From an uncultured Fretibacterium sp. (GTDB taxonomy: Bacteria; Synergistota; Synergistia; Synergistales; Aminobacteriaceae), in assembly GCA_946183145.1 (NCBI GenBank), contig CAMGZM010000005.1:1-64000 (forward strand): a DNA stretch of 64,000 bases, read 5' to 3'. Both the position numbers and the translations under genes were made by a program. Shown here piece by piece: positions 1 to 7,115 of this stretch; position 1 is the stretch's first letter; the number at the start of each line of letters is the position of its first letter. A model generated the notes under the pieces. The model was not told the origin of the DNA. It saw nothing but the letters and a program-made list of their open reading frames with translations, and made no database searches.

Positions 1-36
1 ATGACGAAAAATATACGTTTCATTGTGATTCCTCTC

Positions 37-1116
37 TTAGTGTTTGAGACTGTTGCGGTAATTTTCACGTATTTCACGTATGCTGACAAGATGATTATCC
101 CGGATTACGCACCAGTAATCGAAGCCGTTGACTCTTTCAGCGCGCAAATTTTTGGCGAGTGCCGCGCAAGTGTGCATGTCGATAATTTTCCCGCAGTACA
201 ATAATTTTCCGTCAGGCTGTAACTGTGCGTACTCTTTTCCGTCAGCAAGCAAAAACTTTTCACCCTCATGAAAATATCCGGCCCGAATCATTTCCGGCAT
301 TGTTGCTTTGATGGGCTTAACGTCATAATCAGCCCGCGAAATTTCAGAGTCCTCGAACGTTATCGATTTGAGTCTTTCATGGCCGTAATCGCAGTAAATT
401 TTCTCGCGCTCAATCATGATGTAATGACGGCCTAATTTCTTTGCGGCTGCTCCTGTCGTCATTGTTCCTGCAAAAGGGTCTAACACCAAATTACCGGGCT
501 TTGATGAGATTGCTATGATTCTCTCTAACATTGCGAGGGGCTTTTGTGTCGTGTGAATTTTGCGGCCCTGCGAATCTTTCAGCCGTTCATTACCTGAGCA
601 GACCGGGAAACGCCAGACGGATCCCATTTGCTTTGACGGTGATTCGTGATTGAGTGCCTTTGCTGTCTTGTAGTTGAACGTGAATTTTGACTTTCGGTCT
701 TTCACCGCCCAGATTAGAGTCTCGTGGCTGTTGTTGAGCCTTGAGCCTGTGAAGTTAGGAGTCGGGTTAGTCTTGTGCCATATTATGTCGTTGATGAGCC
801 AATAGCCTAATTTCTGCATGGCCGCGCCTATCGTGTAAATGCACTGCATAGAGCCTATGACCCACAAAGAGCCGGAACGCTTGAGGACTCTCCTGCACTC
901 TTTGAGCCATTGAAGCGAGAATGACTCGTAATCGTCGAGGGAGCTGAATTTGTCCCAGTCGTCATTACAGCCGTGAAACTCTGTGCCTTCCGTGCGCCGC
1001 AAAATTCCCTCCGTGCGCATCCAGTAAGGAGGATCAGCGAAAATCAAATCGACAGACTCAGCGGGCAATTTAGGGAGTTCGGTTAATGAGTCGCCGTTAA
1101 TGATTATGTCATACAA
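37..1116 (-). CDS. HinfI-like adenine-specific DNA methyltransferase (GANTC)
   Basis: Probable N6-adenine DNA methyltransferase of a type II restriction-modification system. The order of motifs is beta-class: DPPY at residues 28-31 (catalytic) comes before the SAM-binding DPFAG motif near residue 215. Residues after DPPY (WMRTEG, then a WDKF segment), the IWHKTNPTPNF stretch and a C-terminal domain after residue 250 closely follow my memory of M.HinfI, which methylates the A of GANTC. A GTG start at 1125 is possible, but an SD-like AGAGGTGAT sits directly over it and fits a TTG start at 1116, giving 359 residues, the usual length for this family. The divergent neighbour is the likely cognate nuclease. 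Specificity is inferred by homology only. Confidence 0.88.
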   Translation of the reverse strand: MYDIIINGDSLTELPKLPAESVDLIFADPPYWMRTEGILRRTEGTEFHGCNDDWDKFSSLDDYESFSLQWLKECRRVLKRSGSLWVIGSMQCIYTIGAAMQKLGYWLINDIIWHKTNPTPNFTGSRLNNSHETLIWAVKDRKSKFTFNYKTAKALNHESPSKQMGSVWRFPVCSGNERLKDSQGRKIHTTQKPLAMLERIIAISSKPGNLVLDPFAGTMTTGAAAKKLGRHYIMIEREKIYCDYGHERLKSITFEDSEISRADYDVKPIKATMPEMIRAGYFHEGEKFLLADGKEYAQLQPDGKLLYCGKIIDMHTCAALAKNLRAERVNGFDYWCVIRDNHLVSIREIRENYRNSLKH

Positions 1117-1132
1117 CGTAATCACCTCTTGT

Positions 1133-1138
1133 TATAAT
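1133..1138 (+). promoter_or_regulatory. -10 box (TATAAT) placed for a leaderless restriction-gene mRNA
   Basis: A perfect TATAAT lies six bases before the ATG of the restriction gene, so transcription would start at or next to the A of the ATG. There is no Shine-Dalgarno sequence in front of that ATG. No good -35 box is seen. The box also lies upstream of the divergent methyltransferase start, so the two genes' signals overlap in about 30 bp. Confidence 0.5.
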
Positions 1139-1144
1139 TTCAGC

Positions 1145-1939
1145 ATGATAAAGAATTACGATAATTTTACACGCGAACTTAACGAGAGAATAAAATCAGA
1201 CGATGAATTTTTCTACGAGCTTTTAATCACGGTCATAAAGAATCCTGAACGCTACACGGGAATATTCAGGGTCAGCAATGCACGTACAAAATTAATCCAG
1301 AATGTTACGCAGAGCAGGGAAATAAAATTCGGCGGATTCATGGAAGATATTGTTACGCAATACATTTCAGCAATGGGCTATGAGAATCTCAGCAAGAAAA
1401 TTTCAGATGAGCTTGAAGCGGATCAGCTGTTTGTGATGAATGAGAAAATATGCCTGATTGAGCAGAAAATACGGGATGACCACGACAGCACAAAAAAGCG
1501 CGGGCAATATGACAATTTCAGCAAAAAATACACGGCACTGAAGGGAAAATATCCCGGCCATGAAGTTACATCTGTGATGTGGTTCATTGATGACAGTCTC
1601 AAAAAGAACAGGAGATATTACACGGAGCGTGCAGAGGCAGAGTCATTGCGTGGCGTAAGCATTCACATAATATACGGCGGGGAATTGTTCACGGAAATTT
1701 TTGGACGGCCTGACGTTTGGGAGGAAATATGCGCTCACCTTTTACGGAACAAAAGCGAAAGAAGCCGCGAGATTCTCACAGTCCCGGATTTTGACACAAG
1801 CCCGGAGATTCTCACGGCATTACGCAGACTCAAAACAGAAAACGCACGACTCTACAGAAAATTATTATCATCTAGGCCGGAATATATACAGCTCAGGGCA
1901 GAATTATTCCCTTCAGGCTTTAACTTGCACAAATCTTAA
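1145..1939 (+). CDS. HinfI-like type II restriction endonuclease
   Basis: Probable restriction endonuclease partner of the divergent GANTC methyltransferase. Residues 93-108 hold a PD-(D/E)xK-type site: D93, then E106-Q-K108, followed by a charged segment (DDHDSTKKRGQ) that I associate with the HinfI family. From ATG 1145 the protein has 264 residues, close to R.HinfI (262). An upstream in-frame ATG at 1100 would overlap the methyltransferase and is less likely. The gene ends in a 4-nt tail overlap with the convergent Tim44-like gene. It appears intact. The assignment rests on the catalytic motif and on the neighbouring methyltransferase; cleavage specificity is inferred. Confidence 0.8.
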   Translation: MIKNYDNFTRELNERIKSDDEFFYELLITVIKNPERYTGIFRVSNARTKLIQNVTQSREIKFGGFMEDIVTQYISAMGYENLSKKISDELEADQLFVMNEKICLIEQKIRDDHDSTKKRGQYDNFSKKYTALKGKYPGHEVTSVMWFIDDSLKKNRRYYTERAEAESLRGVSIHIIYGGELFTEIFGRPDVWEEICAHLLRNKSERSREILTVPDFDTSPEILTALRRLKTENARLYRKLLSSRPEYIQLRAELFPSGFNLHKS

Positions 1940-2946
1940 GCTGTTCTCTGTGAGATTCCTCTCATGCCGCAAATCGCCCACTCAGAATTTACAGCAGTGA
2001 TTACGCTCCCGCAATACTCGCATTTTGCCGACGCATTGAGCTTCAGAGGCGCGCCACAATGAGGACACACAGCAGACTTAACGTCGTCAGACTCAGGACT
2101 CGTAATGCTGCCTGATTTCCTGCATAACTCTATCTCGTACTCCATAAATTTCTCGCGCTTTTTATCTCCCGAAATCAATTCCCCGGTTCTGTCATCAAGA
2201 ACGTATGACACAATCCGCGAATTGAGTCTCAGCGTGATATAGTCCATTCCCGCAGACTGTCTCCAGCCTAACAAGCCCGTGTTAAGCACCGCAATACGCT
2301 CGGTGTAATCTGTCCTTCCTGACTTCCTGAACTGGTCTAGCTGATTGTCCATCTGCGAGAAAAATTTATCCGTCATGTATGGCCGCAGAGGTGATATATC
2401 TTTCTTCTGCCAAGTCTCCTGCATCTGTATATACAGGTTCGACATGAGAGTCCTTATACGCTCCTCGTCAAATTCCGGGTCAAGCTGCAAGTATTCATTC
2501 ATCGGCCGCAATGCCCTTACTGTTTCCTGAACGTTAATGATTGTCTGCCCTACTTTTTGCTTCCTCTTGCTGTTAATGTGAATCATCAGCCAGAACACAA
2601 AGAACACCAGCAGCACAAACGCAATTCCGCCGAACTCTTCTGCGTCTTCCTCATCGAGACTCGGATTCTTGACTCCCTGATGACGGACTCCCGCGACGAC
2701 TCCGGGATTGATTCCCCCGCCGTATTCATTTGCGTGGCGACTCCGTGTGCGCGTTGTGCGTGATGGAGTGTACGGGTCCGACCAGTCAGAGCCGCCCGAA
2801 AATCCTCCGCCTGATGATGAACTTGATGATGATGATGAACTGCCGTAATCTGAATTTCCCGAAAAACTTCCGAAATCTGAATGTGATACCCCGGCGAATA
2901 TTAACGTGATGAGTATGATTATGCCGGGAATTATTTTGCGCTTCAT
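1936..2946 (-). CDS. Secreted/membrane Tim44-like domain protein with zinc ribbon
   Basis: The ATG at 2946 follows a strong GGAGG and gives 336 residues. The N-terminus is a signal peptide (MKRK, hydrophobic run to about residue 22), then a Ser/Gly-rich low-complexity stretch, an Arg-rich linker and one transmembrane helix (FGGIAFVLLVFFVFWLMIHI). A Tim44-like domain follows (about 140-270), with the family's pattern of helices and beta strands. Near the end a CPHC...CEYC zinc ribbon is visible. In bacteria such proteins are envelope proteins of unclear role; the mitochondrial homologue helps protein import. A 416-residue reading frame runs further upstream, but it crosses the tRNA-Asn gene and is not credible. 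Confidence 0.78.
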   Translation of the reverse strand: MKRKIIPGIIILITLIFAGVSHSDFGSFSGNSDYGSSSSSSSSSSGGGFSGGSDWSDPYTPSRTTRTRSRHANEYGGGINPGVVAGVRHQGVKNPSLDEEDAEEFGGIAFVLLVFFVFWLMIHINSKRKQKVGQTIINVQETVRALRPMNEYLQLDPEFDEERIRTLMSNLYIQMQETWQKKDISPLRPYMTDKFFSQMDNQLDQFRKSGRTDYTERIAVLNTGLLGWRQSAGMDYITLRLNSRIVSYVLDDRTGELISGDKKREKFMEYEIELCRKSGSITSPESDDVKSAVCPHCGAPLKLNASAKCEYCGSVITAVNSEWAICGMRGISQRTA

Positions 2947-2992
2947 GAATTTTGCCTCCTCGTTTGGGATTGTGCATTGTATTATAGCGGTG

Positions 2993-3022
2993 TTGACAAA
3001 AACGGGGTATGAGGGGTAAAAT
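2993..3022 (+). promoter_or_regulatory. Promoter of tRNA-Asn
   Basis: TTGACA (2993-2998), 18-bp spacer, TAAAAT (3017-3022), placing the start about 8 bp before the tRNA. On the other strand a TATAAT (2986-2981) could serve the Tim44-like gene, so the two promoters would overlap. Confidence 0.7.
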
Positions 3023-3036
3023 TCCTTTCGTTGCGT

Positions 3037-3112
3037 TCCGCCATAGCGCAATCGGCAGCGCGGATGACTGTTAATCATTAGGTTCCAGGTTCGAGTCCTG
3101 GTGGCGGAGCCA
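3037..3112 (+). tRNA. tRNA-Asn (anticodon GTT)
   Basis: A 76-nt cloverleaf with a 7-bp acceptor stem (TCCGCCA / TGGCGGA), a D-arm, an anticodon loop CTGTTAA with GTT at 3070-3072, a T-arm with GGTTCGAGTCC, and an encoded CCA end (3110-3112). It has its own promoter and a terminator 30 bp downstream. Confidence 0.97.
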
Positions 3113-3141
3113 AAAAACTTTAACATAACGATGAAATTTAC

Positions 3142-3178
3142 AGGAGCTTCCGAAATTGAAACGGGAGCTTCTTTTTTT
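3142..3178 (+). terminator. Rho-independent terminator of tRNA-Asn
   Basis: 11-bp stem (AGGAGCTTCCG at 3142-3152, CGGGAGCTTCT at 3162-3172, with G-T pairs), 9-nt loop, then seven T. Confidence 0.9.
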
Positions 3179-3261
3179 GCGTTCATTTTTGACGGTTGAT
3201 TTAATCCCGCGTCAGTCGTAATCTTGCGCGTGAATTTATTTCAGGAGTGAGATTTCTACAT

Positions 3262-4833
3262 ATGCTCATCAAATCATTGTTAGTGATATTGTTTTTCGGC
3301 CTGATGATCGCTATTGGGCTTTACTGCAGGAAACATTCAACCGATGTCAGCGGATTCGTTCTCGGAGGGCGTTCTGTAGGTCCTTGGCTCACGGCGTTTG
3401 CTTACGGGACTAGTTATTTCTCGGCTGTCGTTTTCGTGGGTTATGCCGGTCAGTTCGGATGGCGTTACGGAATCGCGGCGACATGGGCGGGACTCGGAAA
3501 TGCTTTCATCGGCTCATTAATGGCTTGGGCGGTTTTGGGACGGCGGACTCGAATCATGAGTCAGTATCTCAGCAGCGCAACAATGCCCGACTTTTTCGGC
3601 AAAAGATTCCAGAGCAGCGCGCTCAAAATTGCGGCCTCTGTGATTTGCTTCATCTTCCTGATTCCGTATACAGCTTCACTCTATAACGGCTTGAGCAGGC
3701 TGTTCGGTATGGCGTTCAGCGTCGATTACTCGGTGTGCGTCATAATCATGGCCGTATTGACGGGTATATATGTCGTTGCGGGCGGATATATGGCGACGGC
3801 GATAAACGATTTCATTCAGGGAATAATAATGCTTGCGGGAATCGTTGCGGTGATTGTTGCAGTCCTCGAAAGCAAGGGCGGACTCTCCGAATCACTCGCA
3901 GGACTCGCGGCAATTTCTGACTCTCACGCCGTAACACCTCTCGCAAAATCTCCCGGAATTTTCGCGTCATTCTTCGGCCCTGACCCCGTGAATCTCTTGG
4001 GCGTTGTCATTCTTACGAGCTTAGGCACTTGGGGACTCCCGCAGATGGTTCAGAAGTTCTACGCAATCAAGAATGAGTCGGACATCACAAAAGGCACAGT
4101 AATATCTACGTTGTTCGCTGTCGTTGTCGCTGGAGGCTGTTACTTCCTCGGCGGTTTCGGGAGACTCTTCACGTCTCAGCTTGACCCGTCAGGAATCGGA
4201 GTCCCTGCTGAAGGCTACGACTCTGTTGTTCCCGTAATGCTCTCAAATCTTCCTGATATGTTAATCGGCGTTGTTGTGATTCTCGTATTGTCCGCTTCAA
4301 TGTCTACACTGTCATCATTAGTGCTTGCGTCAAGCTCAACATTGACTCTTGATTTGCTCAAAGGCCACGTGATAAAAGACATGGACGAGAAAAAGCAGCT
4401 CTTCATAATGCGAGTCTTAATCGTGATATTCATCATAATATCTGTGGTGCTTGCGCTGATTCAATATTCCTCAAACGTAACATTCATAGCTCAGTTAATG
4501 GGAGTCTCATGGGGAGCATTAGCCGGAGCATTCCTCGCGCCGTTTATGTATAGTTTGTACTGGAAGGGCGTAACAAAATTATCATGCTGGGTAAACTTCA
4601 TATTCTCAAGCGTCGTAATGACCGCAAATATTTTCGTCCGTCCCGATTTCCCCGAATTGTTGCGCTCACCGATTAACGCCGGGGCTTTCTGTATGCTTGC
4701 GGGGTTCGTGATTGTCCCTGCCGTAAGCATAATCACTCCGAAGCCTGAACGTGAATTTGTTGATGACGCATTCTCATGCTACACGAGAACCGTAACAGTA
4801 AGACAGTCGCGGGCATTGGGCGATGATAATTGA
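3262..4833 (+). CDS. Sodium:solute symporter family (SSS) transporter
   Basis: A polytopic inner-membrane protein of about 523 residues with 12-13 predicted helices, belonging to the SSS family (PutP/PanF/SGLT type), which couples solute uptake to Na+. The start of the family is recognisable: hydrophobic helix 1, then the FVLGGRSVGPWLTAFAYGTSYFSAVVFVG segment near residues 31-58, abridged here; the SGADL-like core and PQMVQKFYAIKN loop near 265 are typical. ATG 3262 matches the usual N-terminus; GTG 3247 overlaps the AGGAG and is less likely. The next gene, an amidohydrolase, overlaps by 11 nt, so substrate uptake and hydrolysis may be linked. The substrate cannot be read from the sequence. 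Confidence 0.88.
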   Translation: MLIKSLLVILFFGLMIAIGLYCRKHSTDVSGFVLGGRSVGPWLTAFAYGTSYFSAVVFVGYAGQFGWRYGIAATWAGLGNAFIGSLMAWAVLGRRTRIMSQYLSSATMPDFFGKRFQSSALKIAASVICFIFLIPYTASLYNGLSRLFGMAFSVDYSVCVIIMAVLTGIYVVAGGYMATAINDFIQGIIMLAGIVAVIVAVLESKGGLSESLAGLAAISDSHAVTPLAKSPGIFASFFGPDPVNLLGVVILTSLGTWGLPQMVQKFYAIKNESDITKGTVISTLFAVVVAGGCYFLGGFGRLFTSQLDPSGIGVPAEGYDSVVPVMLSNLPDMLIGVVVILVLSASMSTLSSLVLASSSTLTLDLLKGHVIKDMDEKKQLFIMRVLIVIFIIISVVLALIQYSSNVTFIAQLMGVSWGALAGAFLAPFMYSLYWKGVTKLSCWVNFIFSSVVMTANIFVRPDFPELLRSPINAGAFCMLAGFVIVPAVSIITPKPEREFVDDAFSCYTRTVTVRQSRALGDDN

Positions 4834-5722
4834 TGTTCACGCGCACACATTCCCGGCGAAAATAGCCTCTCACGCATTGGGAGTCCTGAGCAGTAACAGC
4901 CACACGCGGCCATTCACTGACGGAACAATTCCGGGACTCTCGGAATCGATGAGCGAGTCAGGGATAACATGTACCATCATTCAGCCAGTCGCAACGAAGC
5001 CCGAACAGGTTATGCGGATAAACGACACGGCCATGAAGATTAATTCAGAGGGTGAGTCAACCGGGATATATTCATTCGGGGGGATTCACCCTTTCTTTGA
5101 GGACTGTTACGGAGAATTAGTGAGAATTTCTGAAGCGGGCATTAAGGGCGTGAAGATTCACCCGGTCTATCAGGGACTGAATATTGATGATGAACGTTAC
5201 GCGCGTATTCTGAAAATTGCGGGCGAATTGGGGCTAATCGTAATGATTCATGCGGGCTGGGATATAGGATTTCCCGGTGATGACTCTGCATTGCCCGTGA
5301 GGATTGCGAGAGTTCTTGATGTTTGTGATTGCCGTGTGATTCTCGCTCACATGGGCGGGTGGCGTTGCTGGAATGAATCGGCGGAACTTTTTGCGGGGCG
5401 TGAGAATGTTTATGTTGACACAGCGTTTTCACTCGGAAGATTTTACCCGAATGATGACGGATATTATCAGGGCGATGATGAATGCGGAATGCTGAGTGAT
5501 GACGAATTTGTGAGAATGATTCATGATTTCGGATCTGAGCGCGTAATTTTCGGGACTGACTCGCCGTGGTCATCTCAGAAAGATTGCGTGAAAGAATTTA
5601 TGTCTCTTCCGCTTGATGATAACGGGAAACAGAATATACTGTGCAATAACGCCTCGAAACTATTAGGCTATAATACACGAAAAATTTTATCGGAGGAAAA
5701 TTTATGTCAAGCAAAATGTTAA
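4823..5722 (+). CDS. Amidohydrolase-2 family metal-dependent hydrolase
   Basis: TIM-barrel hydrolase of 299 residues in the amidohydrolase superfamily (amidohydrolase-2 group, which includes ACMSD-like decarboxylases). Visible metal-ligand motifs are the N-terminal DVHAHTF (residues 4-10), KIHPVYQG near 110, MIHAGWD near 140, an AHMGG near 175, and FGTDSPW near 240, which carries the catalytic Asp. The start overlaps the symporter gene by 11 nt, which suggests translational coupling and a shared pathway: import a small molecule, then hydrolyse or decarboxylate it. Substrate unknown. It shows no sign of damage. Confidence 0.85.
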   Translation: MIIDVHAHTFPAKIASHALGVLSSNSHTRPFTDGTIPGLSESMSESGITCTIIQPVATKPEQVMRINDTAMKINSEGESTGIYSFGGIHPFFEDCYGELVRISEAGIKGVKIHPVYQGLNIDDERYARILKIAGELGLIVMIHAGWDIGFPGDDSALPVRIARVLDVCDCRVILAHMGGWRCWNESAELFAGRENVYVDTAFSLGRFYPNDDGYYQGDDECGMLSDDEFVRMIHDFGSERVIFGTDSPWSSQKDCVKEFMSLPLDDNGKQNILCNNASKLLGYNTRKILSEENLCQAKC

Positions 5723-5760
5723 TGGATACTGTTTCAGATTGGGAGGTCTGGAGCAGGTAA
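5704..5760 (+). CDS. Possible 18-codon small ORF
   Basis: An ATG 6 nt after a GGAGG (spacing suited to initiation) opens an 18-codon frame (MSSKMLMDTVSDWEVWSR) that overlaps the end of the amidohydrolase gene in another frame. It could be a tiny protein, a leader peptide for the following RNHCP gene, or the remnant of a longer gene. No family recognised; evidence is only the ribosome-binding site. Confidence 0.25.
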   Translation: MSSKMLMDTVSDWEVWSR

Positions 5761-5818
5761 CAAAAAATTTCCCGGCCTCCAAGAATCGAATCACAAAAAT
5801 ATTCAGGAGGTCTTACGG

Positions 5819-6217
5819 TTGAACAGAGAGAACAAGCGCAGGAGTCTCGACAAAAATTATTACAGGACGCACCCCTGCGAGGAAGGTTTTACGTGCAAAG
5901 TTTGCGGCTGGAAAGCCAACCCTCCTCTTTATGGTGAACGGCACAGGAATCACTGCCCGAATTGCCTTGCGAGTCTTCATCTCGATAATGAGCCGGGCGA
6001 CAGGGAGTCAGATTGCGGGGGAATAATGGACGCGATTGGCGTTTGGGTCAGGAATAACGGAGAATGGGCGATAATTCACAGGTGCAGGCGGTGCGGTCAT
6101 CTCAGCTCGAATCACATTGCGCCCGATGATAACCCCTTGAAATTAATCTCAGTCGCGGTTAAGCCAATAGCATTTCCGCCGTTCCCGATTGAGCGCATTG
6201 AAGAAATGATGAAGTAA
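5819..6217 (+). CDS. RNHCP domain protein
   Basis: A 132-residue protein with the RNHCP zinc-binding domain: C-x2-C near residues 26-29 (CKVCGWKANPP), the name-giving RNHCPNCL near 43, then CGGIM and a CRRCGHLSSNH motif near 97. Such proteins are small cytosolic zinc proteins, often with a role linked to RNA; function is unknown. The start is TTG at 5819, preceded by AGGAGGTC at good spacing. A terminator follows at 6228, so this is likely a single gene or the end of the symporter-amidohydrolase unit. Confidence 0.85.
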   Translation: MNRENKRRSLDKNYYRTHPCEEGFTCKVCGWKANPPLYGERHRNHCPNCLASLHLDNEPGDRESDCGGIMDAIGVWVRNNGEWAIIHRCRRCGHLSSNHIAPDDNPLKLISVAVKPIAFPPFPIERIEEMMK

Positions 6218-6227
6218 GAAGAAAGAG

Positions 6228-6255
6228 TCCGGGATTAAGTTTGTCCCGGATTTTT
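6228..6255 (+). terminator. Rho-independent terminator after RNHCP gene
   Basis: 7-bp stem TCCGGGA (6228-6234) / TCCCGGA (6244-6250), 9-nt loop, five T. Confidence 0.85.
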
Positions 6256-6318
6256 CATTTTCACAAACCAAAGTATTATAATTTCCCCGAAAAAATATTT
6301 TCAAAGGAGCAATGTTTC

Positions 6319-7026
6319 ATGAAAAAGTTTCTTGTTGTGTTATGCCTGATTCTTATGGCGTTTTCTGCTTTTGCTGAGGAAGATTTGGATCTCGACGCAG
6401 TTCAGAAGGGAGTCGAAAACGGCGACCCTGAAGCAATTAACGCGCTCGGAGTTGTGTATTACGAAGGCACAAACGGAGTGAAGCAGGATTACGCGAAGGC
6501 ACTGGAGCTTTTCACGAAAGCAGCGGACGCAGGAGACGCAACCGCATTGACGAATCTCGCACGCATGTACTACTTAGGCAGAGGAGTCAAGAAGGACGCA
6601 AAGAAAGCCGCCGAATATTTCACGAAAGCCGCCGAAAAGGGAGAACCTGAAGGGCAGTACGGACTCGCATTGATGTACGACAACGGCGAGGGAGGCTACA
6701 AGAAGGACAAGAAGAAAGCAGCAGAGCTTTACACGAAAGCAGCAGAAGCAGGATTCAGAGATGCGCAGAGCAATCTTGCCTCAATGTATTATTCAGGCGA
6801 CGGAATCAAAGAGGACAAAGAGCAGGCGTTCTTCTGGTACATGAAAGCTGCTGAACAAGGCGAGGCAAAATCACAGTACAATGTAGCAATCATGTACGAC
6901 AAAGGCGAGGGCGTTGAACAGAACGAAGATTTAGCGCGCGAATGGATGAAGAAGGCAGCAGATCAGGGATATGAAGACGCAGTCAAAGAGCTGAAAGAAG
7001 CAGAGAAAAATACGGACGCGAAATAA
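6319..7026 (+). CDS. Secreted Sel1-repeat protein
   Basis: 235 residues. ATG 6319 follows AAAGGAG; the N-terminus is a signal peptide (MKKFLVVLCLILMAFSAFA, cleavage after AFA). The rest is five Sel1 (TPR-like) repeats of 36 residues with the signature A-x-x-x-L-G-x-x-Y-x-x-G-x-G-V-x-x-D, such as LARMYYLGRGVKKDAKKA. Sel1 repeats form alpha-helical scaffolds for protein binding; in Gram-negative bacteria secreted members act in the periplasm or at the surface. Its partner is unknown. It is a single gene flanked by terminators. Confidence 0.88.
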   Translation: MKKFLVVLCLILMAFSAFAEEDLDLDAVQKGVENGDPEAINALGVVYYEGTNGVKQDYAKALELFTKAADAGDATALTNLARMYYLGRGVKKDAKKAAEYFTKAAEKGEPEGQYGLALMYDNGEGGYKKDKKKAAELYTKAAEAGFRDAQSNLASMYYSGDGIKEDKEQAFFWYMKAAEQGEAKSQYNVAIMYDKGEGVEQNEDLAREWMKKAADQGYEDAVKELKEAEKNTDAK

Positions 7027-7042
7027 AAATCCGTGAAAAGAA

Positions 7043-7085
7043 TCCGGGGTATCAGGCGCAAACCTTAAGCCCCCGGAATTTTTTT
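7043..7085 (+). terminator. Rho-independent terminator after Sel1 gene
   Basis: TCCGGGG (7043-7049) and CCCCGGA (7071-7077) form 7 bp around a 21-nt loop, followed by seven T. It lies between convergent genes. Confidence 0.75.
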
Positions 7086-7112
7086 GCCCTTTTGCCCTTT
7101 TGCCCTTTTGCC
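7086..7112. repeat. 8-bp tandem repeat (GCCCTTTT x3.4)
   Basis: Three exact copies of GCCCTTTT plus GCC between the Sel1 terminator and the stop of feoAB. Short simple-sequence repeats recur in intergenic spots of this window. Confidence 0.9.
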
Positions 7113-7115
7113 GAA

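Noticed and set aside
1-204. 67-codon plus-strand frame
   Set aside because: Lies antisense to the 3' end of the GANTC methyltransferase gene and has no ribosome site.
2947-3186. N-terminal extension of the Tim44-like protein
   Set aside because: It crosses the tRNA-Asn gene and its promoter; ATG 2946 with GGAGG and signal peptide is the true start.
7086-7112. Part of a larger insertion or attachment site
   Set aside because: Only 3.4 units of 8 bp between two convergent genes, with no flanking duplication.
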